A stretch of 64,000 nucleotides of DNA from Castanea sativa (lineage: Eukaryota; Streptophyta; Magnoliopsida; Fagales; Fagaceae), in the NCBI RefSeq assembly GCF_040712315.1, contig NC_134013.1:35871001-35935000 (forward strand). The letters run 5' to 3'. A program made the translations under genes and the position numbers. Numbering within the stretch: the stretch's first letter is position 1; every line of letters starts with the position of its first letter. This document shows, one piece after another, positions 23,507-35,800 of the stretch. Below the pieces are notes generated by a model. That model was not told where the DNA came from, ran no database searches, and saw nothing but the letters and a program-made list of their open reading frames with translations.

Positions 23507-23713
23507 TTTAGAGATGACTTACTGTAATTTTTCCTTTCTTTGGCTATGTTGTATTCCAATTTCAGCGTGGAATGATATTTCTTCCAGTTACCCATAAAAT
23601 AAAAAAATAAAAAAATTTACAATGAAACGTAATGAGAATTTACAGAAAAAAAAAGAAAAAATTGAAACAGAAAACCAAAACGCCGAGTATCCAAACGGAT
23701 ACTAGATTATGCC

Positions 23714-23722
23714 TATAAAAAT
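23714..23722 (+). promoter_or_regulatory. TATA box of HGPT copy 2
   Basis: The sequence tataaaaat lies 86 bases upstream of the start codon. A 7-base palindrome (agtatcc/ggatact) lies just before it at about 23685-23702. Block A does not carry this segment at the equivalent place. Confidence 0.55.
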
Positions 23723-23799
23723 ATCAAAACTCTTAAACCCTTTGAAGAAGCGAAAACTCAAGAGTAGACTAGACAACAACACATCAGTTCATACGCAAA

Positions 23800-26267
23800 A
23801 TGGCCTTGAAGTTACAGTCTCACATTGAGAGAGTCCTGTGGGACCAACAACAAATCTCTCACTGCGTCAGCGAGCTGGCCTCTCAAATCTCCGCCGATTT
23901 CGGTGGCGCCGCCAATTCAGACCCACCACCACCACCTGTCCTCGTTGGCGTGGCCACCGGAGCTTTTCTCTTCTTGGCTGACCTCGTGAGAGGCATCGAC
24001 CTTCCCATCTCCATTGATTTCGTTCGCGCCCAATCCTACGGCTCCGGTACCATCTCCTCTGGGGCCCCCAAGCTCTCACTTGACTTGAAGGTTGATGTCA
24101 AGGGAAAGCACGTTATATTGGTACTTCTTTTCTCTCTCTCTCATTGGTTGGATTTGTGCCCAACCCCGGAACCGACCCGATTCCATCGGGTGGCAGATCG
24201 GCGGATCCGCCGCCAACCGATTCTACCTACGGGTCGGATCGAGTCGGATTTTTCCCGGGTCGAGTTGTTTCGCTCAAAACCGAGAGATTAGTTGTAAATG
24301 ATCGACCACCACCGGATTTGGATGGAGATCACGAGATCACCACCGGATCTGGACGGAGAATTCTAGATCTCCACCCGATCTGGGCGGAGAACTCGAGATC
24401 TCCACTCGATCTGGATGGAGATCTTGAGATCTCCACCGGATCTAGTGAATAACTCGAGATCTCCACCGGATCTGGCATAGAAAGGGCCGGCGGGTTGAGA
24501 GAAGTGAAATCGAATCTCGAACCGACGAGGGTTGGGTTTAGTTGGACAAAACCGTCACCGACCGCGGTTCAGGTGGCGGCGGGTGGAGCGGGTCCTGGAC
24601 CCCTTACATACCCTCACATGAATGATCAAAATTAAAAGATAATTGTTACGTTGACAAAATTTTAATAACATTTTAATAACAAATTATAGGTGATTAGTTG
24701 TTATTAGATCAAATTTGAACTTAATATTAGATTAAACTTTTTTGCCCTAATAATAACAACCGATTACTTAAAATTTGTTAAGAAAATATTATGGACGAAA
24801 CATTTTTCAAATTAAAATTATAAACTATTGCAATAGTTGGTACTCTTAATAATGCGGCATTAAAAAAAAACTATTTATGAAAAATATAGCATCTTAACCT
24901 TGGGCAAAATTTGGAAAATAATATGATTTTAACAATAATTGTTTAAATTGATAGTGTTTTTAAATTATTTGGGAATCTAGTTTCTTCTTCTTCTTTTTTT
25001 GGTTGTTGTGTTAAATCATGTTTTTAAAATTCAATTTTGTTTCTAAAAAATAAAAAGCCGATAAGGTTGTTGGTACTACCTTGTTCAAAATCAAGATGAC
25101 AAATGAATGGAAGCTGGTGTATGTAATGGTGTAGGGTATATAATATTAATTGGATGGACATGTTTGTTGTGTTGTGTCAGGTTGAGGACATTGTTGATAC
25201 GGGAAGCACTGTATCGTGTCTGATTTCTCATTTGGAATCAAAAGGAGCATCCTCTGTATCAGTTTGTGCCTTCCTTGATAAACCTGCAAGAAGAAAGGTC
25301 CATTTTCAGCCACTGGGTCAAGGAAAGTTTTACAAGGGGTTTGAGGTAACGTCTCTATCCTATTACTTCCGCTTGCTTGTGTCTGCCACTTCAAATCAAC
25401 AATATATTTCTTTTGACACAATAAAGGTTCACTGCCAGGACTCTTTTAAGTACTTCTTTGGTTTTGCTTTAGAACTTCACTCACTCACCAACCCGCTACA
25501 AGGCTCTTGGCACAACTGATGCCTTTTGTTCCTAATACTCATTTTTTCTCCAACTTAATCTATCTATCTTGTAAGGCTCTAATCTAATCTGTTGACATTT
25601 AATAAGATAGAATCAATTCAAAGAAAATGAGAGAAAAAAAGAAAGGGAAACATAGTGAGTGGGGGTCGAAATCTTCTTCAAATCAAAGACAAAAACATGT
25701 ATTTTGAAAATACCTGTTGTTCTCCCATGCTATTTGTTGCATTTTAGATGTTGTAATTGATGCTGTATGAATGTTGAGTGATACTACAAGTTTAGTACAA
25801 ACTGGCATTTTATCTATACATGATCTATGCCTTATATGAAATGTAACGTGTGGTGCGCATTAACCAGCATACTTGATAATTTTCCTAGTGGAACTTCAGT
25901 AATCAAACAATAAACTTCTGTATTTAGATGTCCTCTTGAAGCTGATGATCATATACTCAAATTGATAATTTCTTCTCTTACAAGATAATTAAGGGTGAGG
26001 TTGTTAGTTCAAACCCTCTAGGTGTATATGTAACATACCAATAAAGTAAATTGTAATTGTAGGCTCTTGAAAAATATTTGATTTTTGCTGCACTATGTTG
26101 ACTTTTGTTTGGTATTAACTGTCATAAATATAAACATGTTGTTATCATTTTCTATTTTCTTTTTGCAGTGTCCAGATTATTTTGTTGTGGGTTATGGATT
26201 TGACCTTGCGGAATTATATAGGAACTTGCCTTACATTGGTGTCTTGAAGCCTGAATATTACAAGTGA
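23800..26267 (+). CDS. HGPT: Hypoxanthine-guanine phosphoribosyltransferase, copy 2
   Basis: Exons are 23800-24120, 25181-25345 and 26169-26267, all GT-AG and phase 0, encoding 194 aa. The exon limits match copy 1 exactly. Differences include a five-residue proline tract instead of eight, CVSELAS for RVTELAS, DLVRGID for DLVRNID, and in the last exon [15 protein letters not shown] for [15 protein letters not shown]. The PRPP signature [10 protein letters not shown] is unchanged and no frame break is present, so it is probably functional. Intron 1 is longer owing to a GC-rich block. Copy 2 has a TATA box that copy 1 lacks, so expression may differ. Confidence 0.9.
24146..24618. repeat. GC-rich inserted block with about 36-bp repeats in HGPT-2 intron 1
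   Basis: This stretch replaces about 335 bases of the copy 1 intron. Between about 24322 and 24470 a unit containing gagatctccaccggatct recurs about five times. Base composition is far richer in G+C than the flanks. It may be a piece of a retroelement; no coding capacity is clear. Confidence 0.55.
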
Positions 26268-26963
26268 TTTTATACTTCTGACTTATTCCATAAGATGTAT
26301 CAATGATGATTTTACATTTGTGAGATGATGGTATTCAAATACAATTGGAGTTATTTTGATGGTATTTTTTTTTTTCTATATTTTCTTGAAAATATTCATT
26401 GATGCACTGGATACTGTGCTTTCTGCTTACACGGTTGTATTCACTTTGTAATTCCAAACTTCTGCGCATAAATTTTATCAGTATGGTCCTCTATGTGAAA
26501 TTAACCACCTCTGCTTCCAGGGCTGCTCACTCTCTCCGGGTACGTCTGTACCCAGCATTAGGCTTTGGGTTGTACATTCTAAACATTCGAAAGTAAAAAA
26601 GAGTGGGATAATAAAAACCATTGCTGTCATGATTGTAAACCTCTAGGACCTAGTGGTAATGTTGCGCATTATAATTATCATGAGCATCTCAATTATGATA
26701 TTGTTTATGTAAGAACTACTAAAGTGGCATGTAAATTTAACTTCCAAGTATGAATTTTTGCATAATCTTGTATATCTACCTAGAAGAGGTAGATAGCATC
26801 AGTTCTTTGACTCAGAAGATTCTATTGAACTCAATGTTACCTATACGTATTCAAAGTACCCAAAAAAAATGTTTTGAATTCACTAAATTTTCGTGTTTAC
26901 ATCCAATCCTTAAACATATAGATTTGTGCGAAAAGAGTTGTGAAATAGAAATAAAGTTTAATA

Positions 26964-27193
26964 TCATTGCTAGTTTTTGGTTGGGTTTGGGTACTGATTA
27001 TTGTGTCCACCTTTGGACACAAAATGTGTTTCAGTTTTTTTTTTTTTTTTTTTACCAGCGCTAAGGCTTATGAATAGTAATTTTGTGAATAGTAATTTTT
27101 TAATTATTTTTTTATTGTTTACAGTTTTCAGCAAAATAAGTGGTATCTAAATTCACTCATTTTAATAAAGGTCATACATATCGAACAATATTT

Positions 27194-27234
<41 letters not shown>

Positions 27235-28430
27235 TCTATCATTGGTTTTACTTAGTACTTTCATCTCAACCCTTTGTAGAGAAAGCAAGCTAGAGCCTTA
27301 GGGAAAATCTTTAACTCTCCTCCTTCATTTCTCTAGCCATAGCATACACCTTTGAGAGAAATTTGTAACATTCACCTCTATCACCAAAAACAGAGTGTTG
27401 AGAATTAATTGAAGGCATGTAAACCATTGGACCTTGAAATCCAAATTCTACGAGTTTGGTGGGTTTCGTTGGCAGCTTAACGATGATGACTCCAAGGAGC
27501 TAGTTAAAGAAATGACTCAGTAAAGCTGAAACTTAGAGGCTTACGTTCTTAGTAATATATGGGCTTGGAGGATTTATAATCATTTTCATATTGCAACTAT
27601 TCATCTAGTGAAATTTTTCGATGGTGATGTTTGTTGAGAGTTTTTTTCACCTAAGTACTTGGGCCTACCTCTTCGAAAACATGTCTTGCTATTTTTATGT
27701 GTTTTGAGTTCTCTTCCCCATTTTCATATTGCTCTCTATTTGCTTTAGTTATGTTATAAATATGAATGCAATATTAAATTTGGCTAATCATATAAATTTA
27801 AGGGCCGGACTTGCAGCAGCAAAGACTGCAAACAAAGAGAGGGAAAGAGAGACTCAACTTCTCAATAGTAGCATGTTCTAATTTAGAATAAAAAATTAAT
27901 AAATAAAATAATTATGACATGGAAATCTATGAAGCCTCCAAAGATGGCAAAATTTGTAGATATAGGTTATTACTTGGAGAAAAAGTACTTTTCCCTTTAT
28001 ATTTGGAGAAGTTCACAATTTTGAATTTCTCCTCTTATTTTTTGAACCAACCAATTTCTTCATTTATGTTTAAAAAATAAGAAAATTCTCCCAATTTCTA
28101 TTTTTTCAATTAAATCCAATGAAATCACAATGATTACAAATGGAATCTAATAAAACAATAATGCAATCCTCAAAATTTTCTTTAACAAGTTACTCAAAAA
28201 ATTCTATTGAATTTAACAAATTAGGGTATATGATCATTTCTCATATAAAGCTGAAAACTAATTAGTTTTAAATATATTAAGGAATAATAAAAGAAAAGTA
28301 CACTGTCCAAACTATAACTTAAAGTAAAACCAGGGCGCACCGACTTAATCGATTCGTTCGTTGGTGCAGCAGATTGAAGCGGCGGAAGGCCAAACAGAAA
28401 CAGAAAGTAAGTAGAAAACAGCGAAACAAC
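26964..28430. other. Spacer before the helicase genes, no gene seen
   Basis: It contains poly-T runs at about 27035-27053 and 27197-27231 and otherwise AT-rich sequence. Sequence around 27245-27680 is less AT-rich but has no long frame or motif I recognise. The upstream region of the next gene (28290-28430) has no clear TATA box. Confidence 0.6.
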
Positions 28431-30448
28431 ATGAGAGGAAAAACCAAAGCCCTTCTCACCCTCTCATACTCTCTCTTCTCTCCAATCTCCAAACCACAAT
28501 CACACATAACCACTTGGGCTCTTCTTGGTTTTACCTCTCTTTCCACCAAAGCATCCAATTCAGAACAACCCAACAACAACAACAACAACAACAACAGAGA
28601 CTCAATCCTTCTTGAGAAGTTCAGGCAAAGAAGACTCAAAGGTTCTTCAAATGATACCCCAAAAGCCAAACCCATACCATCACCAGAATCATCAAATTCT
28701 GCAAATGAGGATGGACCCACCAAGGAAGTGAGCAGCTTTACTGAGTTGGGTCTGAGTGAGGAGTTGACTGAGGCTGCTGGGCATATGGGTGTTTTTGTTC
28801 CTTCTGAGATTCAGTGTGTTGGGATTCCTGCTGTTTTGGAAGGGAAGAGTGTGGTGTTTAGTGCTCAGCCTAAGTCTGGCAGGACTTTAGCCTACTTGTT
28901 GCCGCTTGTTCAAGTAACTTTTCTATGCATTTCCTCTTCCTCTTTCTTTCTATTATTTCCTTACCTTCATTTTTTCAAAATCTGACTTTAATTAATGATA
29001 GCTTTGTGGGTTTAGTAGGATTTTGGAATATTATGTTTGATTTTGTTTTGGGGATTTGTTTTTGTTTTTGTTGTAGTTGCTCGTTTAGTTTCATAAAGAT
29101 TAAAAAGGTCATAAGGTTTTCACTTCATTGCCCTAAGACCTGACCTCTTAGATTCATAAAGATTATTAAAATAAATATATTTTTTTCACTTCATTGCTAG
29201 CATTTTAGGCCATCTTATGTTTTTGCTGCAATGTTTAGGCTGTCAAATTATTAATACTATTCAAGGCCTACCTCCCCTCCCAAAACAACCATGTAAAATT
29301 GAAGCTGTTAAGTTGCTATATAATTACGTTGATATGGCAAATTGACAATATTATTATGTTTGTATTAAGTGGAAATATGAGTAACTCAATTAAACTAATT
29401 AATTTTTTTCTTTTTTATAGCTTCTGCGTCAGGAGACAAAGCCCAAGCATCCACGAGCAGTAGTACTATGCACCACAGAAGAGCTATCTGATGAGGTCAG
29501 GACCCATCTCTTCTCCTCCTCTCTTCTTTTTTCTTCCTGAAGCATAGTTATTAGAATTTGCAGCACTAATGAGTAATGAACCTCAAGGATTTTTCACCCA
29601 TAGTATTAAATTTGTATGGACTTCACAGGTGTTTCAGGTGGCAAAGTTTATCAGCGATTCTGCACAGGCAGCACAGCTAAAGTCTGAAAAGGTTAATGGT
29701 ACAATCCAGAAAAATTTGTCAAATGCTCCAATTGGCATGATAGTTGGAACCCCTGGAGAGGTTCTTCAACACATTGACGAGGGAAATGTGGTTCCTGATG
29801 AAATCAAATACTTGGTTAGTATCCTAAGACAGTAATTATCACATATGGATTTTGATTGTCCTGCTACCTTGGATATGGATATTCCTGTCAGGTCTGTAAA
29901 GCTTGTACCTGTGTCCTTGCATTGGTCACCTTGAAATATTTAATGGTGGCAAATATCTCTTTGTAGGTTTTAGATGAGGTGGACACCATGTTTGGTTGTG
30001 GCCTTGATCCTGAAATCCAAAAGATACTAAGGCCATTAAAAAACCATGCATCAAAATCCAACGACAAAGGTTTTCAAACTGTTTTGGTGACTTCAACAGT
30101 AGCGAAGGTATGGTGTAACCTCAGTCTTGTCTTAATGATTTTGGTATTTAGATTGTCTGTTTATAGGGTCTTGGATTCTTTATGAAAGTTTCAGGCTTCA
30201 AAATTTTGTAACCTTTGGCTGCTGTTTTCGCATTGTGTAAATTCTGTTATTCAAAATGACAGATACTAGGCAAACAGCTATCTCCCTTTGTGGAGCGACT
30301 GGAGCATAGTCATGCAGGACAAATTGCTGCGATGTTGCTAGAGATGGACAAAACAGAAGTATTTCATCTCACTGAGTCTCTGGATGTTCTGAAGAAGAAA
30401 GTGGCTGAGGCTATTGATTCCATTAATATAACCGCATCAGAATCGTGA
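28431..30448 (+). CDS. DEAD-box pseudo-helicase half fused to a PABP-type MLLE domain
   Basis: Predicted exons are 28431-28913, 29421-29495, 29629-29814, 29967-30107 and 30263-30448, all GT-AG and phase 0, encoding 356 aa. Exons 1-4 match the first four exons of RH39 downstream: a Ser-rich, transit-peptide-like N-terminus, an Asn tract, a Q-motif region ([20 protein letters not shown]) and the rest of RecA1. Every catalytic motif is altered: motif I AQPKSGRT, Ia TTEELSDE, Ib TPGE, II DEVD, III TST. RecA2 is absent. Exon 5 has [13 protein letters not shown] and [18 protein letters not shown], then [11 protein letters not shown], which fits the MLLE/PABC peptide-binding domain at the C-terminus of poly(A)-binding proteins. 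The frame is intact, so it may make a non-catalytic adaptor; a decaying chimera is the alternative. Confidence 0.75.
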
Positions 30449-32722
30449 CATTACTTTTCTTCTTTTTCACTACTACAGGATAATAGAGCTAGCCCAATTC
30501 TCACTAGTAGACATGGAAAAGGGTCCTCAACATTTGATTTGAAATTGAGAATTGAGAGAATCCATTTCATGATTAAAAAAATTTGTAGTTAACCAATCTA
30601 TAGGTGTATATAGTGCCATGTTATTTGATTGAATTAAATTTTCAATTATGCAGCACCTGTTCATCCTTTTATACTTGAAAATTAAATCTTAATCATGACA
30701 TGGATCCTTGTCATTTCAACATATGAAGAGGATTTTAATCTGATAGGTATTCCTATATATATGTTGCTATGTGCCCATTTTTGATGGGCTTTATGAGCGT
30801 CACCGTCCGTAGAGTGGAGCTAAATCTTGTAGTAAGTTTGTTGGTCCTGTTGCATTTGTGGAGGTGTATCTGATTGTTGACATTTTTTAGGCTTCTTACT
30901 GTTAGGGATTTACAGTCAAAGTGAAACTAAAATTTTGCCATTTTAACTTTGTTTCATTATTCATGACTAGCAAAGGTCTCTGGATTTGGTGTTGAATCTC
31001 ATTGGACCTCAGTTTTTCTTTCTACTTAGTTCTTAATTGTAGTCTGAAATTTGTCATTAGGTTTATCCTCTTGTTTGATGCTGGACAATGGGTAGCAATT
31101 GGGTCTTTTTAGCACCCAAGGCAAATGTGAAATTATGGTGAGATTTTGTCTCCGTGATGAATTTTTGAGTGAATCCTGAAAACACTACCATCTGCTGCCA
31201 TTGCACTTTTGAATACATGGCACTAGGTGGCTTGGTCTAAGATTTTAGAATGAATACTGGAACAAAACTAACATAGCCCTCGTTTACACTTTTCATGCAT
31301 CCCTATGTGACTCGGTCTAAGATTTCGGATTAAGCACACAGGGAAAGAATTTCAAGTTGTTGGTTGATTGCAAAGAAAATAGTGACTGCTTTGCAGGGTG
31401 TTCTTTTTCTTTTTTATTGTATTCACTATTCATGCAGCTTCTTCGTTAGGAAATGTCACTGATGTAGCATGTTAGTGGATTTTGGCATGCCTACGTTAGC
31501 CAAAAAAAGCAGCTGGCAATCTTAATCTTAGGATGGCACAAGATAAATTTTAATGTGACTATAAGGTGAGGCGTCAGACCTGGTAGCAGTAGCAGAAACA
31601 GCATTAGGATGCCGAAATGATAGTGAGCTATTGAGGCTGCTTTGTCGAAAATTCTTAGCGCAAAGGGACCCTTGTGGAGTAAAGCTCTGGCAGCTTGCTT
31701 AGCAATACATTTTGCAGTAGCCGGAGATTAAAACTACACACGTTTTTTAGAACGGGGCAAACCGGTTAGATCGATTGGGTTTGGGTTTGACTTGTCCGGT
31801 TCAGTTTAAAAATGGGTTGGATCAATCCAGTTATAAGTTGATCCATATTTTTTCACATGATTTTTTATATATTATATTATGGTTTATCTTCCTTTCACCG
31901 TGAATAAGAGAACAAATAACAAAATACTCACAAATAAAAGTTAAATACTACATATATTCTAAAGTTAAATGTGTTTTCTAGAGTATTTTCAGGAACACAA
32001 ATTAAACACTTGAAAAGCGTTTTATAGAGAATTTTTTGAAATGCAACCAAATACTTGAAAACATTTTACATAGGACAAAACATTGGCTAAAGCTTTTTTT
32101 TTTTTAAGGTTATGATGCTCTGTTCTTTCTTTTTTTTCTTTTTTTTTAGTGGGGTGTGCGTGTGCATAAACTCAACATGAAAGTTTTGTGTTATATTTGG
32201 AGTCTTCAATACTTTATATATGATGGATATTTCAAGAATGATTGAGATTTAAAAAGATTACTTCCAATATAAAATAATTGTAAGTAAAATAAGCACAAAT
32301 GATGATTATTAGAAATTGTGCATATTTGTTTAAGTATCAAGGCTTCAACAAACTTTTTCTTTTTAAGTGCAAATGATGAAAGATTAATATCTATTTAAAT
32401 CTCAAGGCATGCATTTCTAAATTTGAAGTTGCACTTTTAAGAATTGAGTTCTTTGAGAAGATGAGATGTAAGGTAAGTAAAGGTCTATAAACTTTAGGCG
32501 GAATACCTAATAAAAAATCATGCAACAAGTTAAGAACTAGTAAAAAAAGGAACTTGAACCCTATTATTTATGTGCAACAAACTAAGATATGTCAATTGAG
32601 CAACAAAATACAAAATTAGAGTAAACTTTTTATTTTTTATTTTTAATATAGAGTATATAATTCGAAATTGTAGCTCAAGTTCTTAAAAAAAAAAAAAAAA
32701 AAAACCCAAAATAGTGGGTCAG
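30449..32722. other. Spacer between the two helicase genes
   Basis: This is 2.3 kb without a supported gene. No RecA2-like exon is seen, so the upstream gene does not simply continue. A purine/pyrimidine-mixed stretch at about 31745-31850 resembles a TE end (gaaccggtt-type phrases). A poly-A run at about 32686-32704 precedes the RH39 promoter. Confidence 0.6.
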
Positions 32723-32730
32723 TATATAAA
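32723..32730 (+). promoter_or_regulatory. TATA box of RH39
   Basis: The sequence tatataaa lies 94 bases upstream of the ATG at 32824, after an A-rich run. Spacing is normal for a plant core promoter with a short 5' leader. Confidence 0.6.
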
Positions 32731-32823
32731 TCAGCTCGTCAATCCATCCATTTGATAGTTGATACAGAAACAGAAACAAGCAGCGTGGGTGGTGCTGCAA
32801 GAGAAAGAGAAAGAAAATAGAAA

Positions 32824-35800
32824 ATGGGAGGAAGTGGAACAGCAGCGAGAAGAAGCCTTCTCACTCTTTCACTATCTTCTCCAAACCTCTTCACTCTCTC
32901 TCGCCTTTCTTCCTCAGCCAAACGCTTCCCACTTCTCAAACTCTCAAAACCCTCTGGGGTTTTACTAGGGTTTAGGCCTCTATGCACCGCCACCGCCACC
33001 ACCGCTACCGAACCTGACCAAATCAAGCACTCCATGCTTCTGGAGCGTCTGAGGTCTAGACACCTCAAAGACTCTGCCTCCCAACCCCCACTGACTACAA
33101 CAACTCCAAGGCCACTAAATGCTGTCCAGACTGAAACTGAAGATGGGTTTAAGAACAAGAACAAGAAGAAGAAAGTGGTTGAGCGTTTTGAGGATTTGGG
33201 TCTTACTGAGGAGGTTATGGGGGTTGTGAAGGAGATGGGTATTGAAGTTCCTACTGAGATTCAGTGTATTGGTATCCCTGCTGTCTTGGAAGGGAAAAGT
33301 GTGGTTTTGGGTTCTCACACTGGCTCTGGTAAAACTTTCGCTTACATGCTCCCCCTTGTTCAGGTACCTACTCCTTTTCTTTTTAATTTCAAACTTTTGC
33401 ATGTTTTTTTAACCAAGTTCCATCTTTATTTACTTTTTGCCTTGTGGGTCAATTAAAAATTGGCTTTGGGCTTGCTTTCAATTATGTTGTGTTGTAGACT
33501 TCCTCTCAATTTGTGACTCTTGCTTTGTACAATTTGAGTCAAGGTGGAGGTTGTTAGAAATTGTTTCAAATTCCTAATTTGACTTAGTTTGGGCTTTCTT
33601 GGTTTGGAATAAAGGTCTATTCCTTGTTAAAAAAATAATAGTACATTTTGGAATTTGAGACAAACAACGATGTTGCTTGTTGTTTGTCTAAACTATTATT
33701 ATTAATAATGTTTATTTTTGTGTGGGTAGATGGAAGTTTGGGGGCTGGTGTTTGTTGTATGTGTTGTAATTTTGCATCGACATTGTTAAAATGGAATCTT
33801 GTGAGTACATGTTTGATACATTTGAGCGGTTCGATTGCCAAAATGTGCATTGCTGAGTGATGTGAAACCATTTCTTTGATGTCCACCTCACAAAATCTAA
33901 TATATGTATTGGGTGGATAAAAAATTTTCCAATCTGGAACCAAAATGAACTTTTTTAGGCGATCCACTTCTCTTTTTACTTAAATGTTCACCACGTTTGA
34001 AAATGCTGAATATAATCCCGGCAACAATAACCAATGTTCTGTCAGAATTAATAAGATAAATGCTATCGAATATTTTGTTTTTGTAGTTGCTGAGACAGGA
34101 TGAGGCATTGTATGGTATGCTAATGAGGCCGAGGCGTCCTCGAGCTGTAGTGCTATGCCCCACAAGGGAGTTGTCTGAGCAGGTACCTCTTTTCTTTCTT
34201 TAGGATTTGAAGATAACTTTGCCATGTCAACTTACACTGTGCAGTTAAAGTTAGATTGGTTTTATAGGTATTTCGTGTTGCAAAGTCTATCAGCCATCAT
34301 GCACGGTTCCGTTCTACCATGGTAAGCGGTGGTGGCAGGGTAAGACCCCAGGAGGATTCTTTAAATAACCCAATCGACATGGTAGTTGGGACCCCTGGCA
34401 GGGTTCTTCAACATATTGAGGAGGGCAACATAGTTTATGGTGACATTAAATACGTGGTGAGTATCACACCATAAAATTCTGCGGTTTTGTTTATAGGAAA
34501 TTTCCTACCTTTTGGATGTGCACTATTTATTGTGTGTTTCTATCAATGTTAAGACGTGTAAGGAAACTGCAAACTCTATTGTATTCTCATTTTAATAAGG
34601 TGGTTCACTTAATGATGGTGGTAATCCTTTAGTAGGTGTTGGATGAGGCTGACACCATGTTTGATCGTGGCTTTGGACCTGACATTCAGAAGTTTCTTGG
34701 CCCATTAAAAAATCGTGCATCAAAACCTGGTGGTGAAGGGTTTCAAACTGTTTTGGTCACTGCAACAATGACAAGGGTATGGTGATATGCGTTATTATCT
34801 TTCTAAAAATGAAATTGTTTATTTACTTCATAAATATCATTTTTTTTTTCTAGCATGTAAAAATAAACCTAATTTACTTCTCAAAGAAATCTTGATGGGG
34901 TTAATCTGAATATCTTGAGTGCTAATTCTAGACTAGCAAGGTTAGAACAAAAAGGAAAATAATCTTAAAAAAAAAAATCCTTCTTTCAAATTAATAATTT
35001 ATTGCCACTCTTGTCTATGATTATGTCTCATAATACTTGGATTTTTCATATGAATGGCAGCGGGATTGATTATTTTACATGCATGTGGTGTCCAAATGAA
35101 CCTGCACTGTAATAATTTACTTAATACATAATATCTGACCTGCCATCACCTCTTATAATTGTTTGGTAACATAATTAGGGGATTACACGGTAAGGGTTGC
35201 TATATTTTGCGAATTCGTTTTGGTTTTTATATTTATTTATTTATATTTTTTATATTTAGGGGATGGGAGTAGGAGTGGAGGTGGGGGAGGTGTTTTGGGA
35301 TATTACAAGATCATTCCTTGTTTAGGCTTTCTTTGGGAGATATGATTTTTTTTTTTCCTGGAATTCGACAATTGTTTCTAATATAAAATATTTGGCTACT
35401 CTATCCACTACCTGATATTTGAAAATTGGAGGATGTAGAGGTCTGAATTAATGTTGAAAGGCCTCATCGCCATTTCTCTGTTCATGTGAAGATCTTTAGA
35501 AATGCACAAATCTTTGAGACTTACAGTACTGTTCCTGGCTTTAAAGGATGACACTGTTGTATCATAGTTGAGGTTAGCAGATGGTCCTAATAGTCTTTCT
35601 TCTACACAGATTCTGTCTTTAAAAAACCTTGATTTTTGACATTTGCAGGCAGTGCAAAAGCTGGTTGATGAGGAGTTTCAAGGCATTGTACATTTGCGTA
35701 CATCAACACTGCATAAGAAAGTTGCATCTGCTCGACATGATTTCATCAAACTTGCAGGTTCTGAAAACAAGCTGGAAGCATTATTACAGGTAGCCTTCTG

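Larger units (their letters stand above)
17884..23614 (+). mobile_element. Near full-length plant L1-type LINE, inactive
   Basis: The order is ORF1 (18097-18804), endonuclease (about 19520-20260), reverse transcriptase (about 20580-22110), zinc-binding region and RNase H (about 22600-23506), and a 3' tail of ataaaataaaaaaataaaaa. The insertion interrupts caaattta, still intact at 1741-1748 in block A, and aaattta flanks both ends. Length of about 5.7 kb and presence of ORF1 suggest little or no 5' truncation. Many stops and frame changes in ORF2 make it inactive. Confidence 0.9.
16078..26963. repeat. Segmental duplication, block B (with HGPT copy 2)
   Basis: This is the counterpart of 769-4926. 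It begins at atggacagctcaac exactly where the pararetrovirus ends, and homology stops at about 26963. Differences include a solo LTR (16637-17440), a LINE (17884-23614), a changed proximal promoter and a GC-rich block replacing about 335 bases of intron 1. An (AT)n tract at about 16390-16424 is also longer than in block A. Confidence 0.88.

Noticed and set aside
28319..28723. Minus-strand frame over exon 1 of the chimera (and 32739-33164 over RH39 exon 1)
   Set aside because: Both are reverse shadows of Ser/Asn-rich exons, with Leu/Arg runs from complementing repeats.
30108..30448. Idea that exon 5 of the chimera is just random read-through after a truncated helicase
   Set aside because: It begins at a proper AG, stays open for 61 codons and has the MLLE signature with correctly spaced flanking helices.
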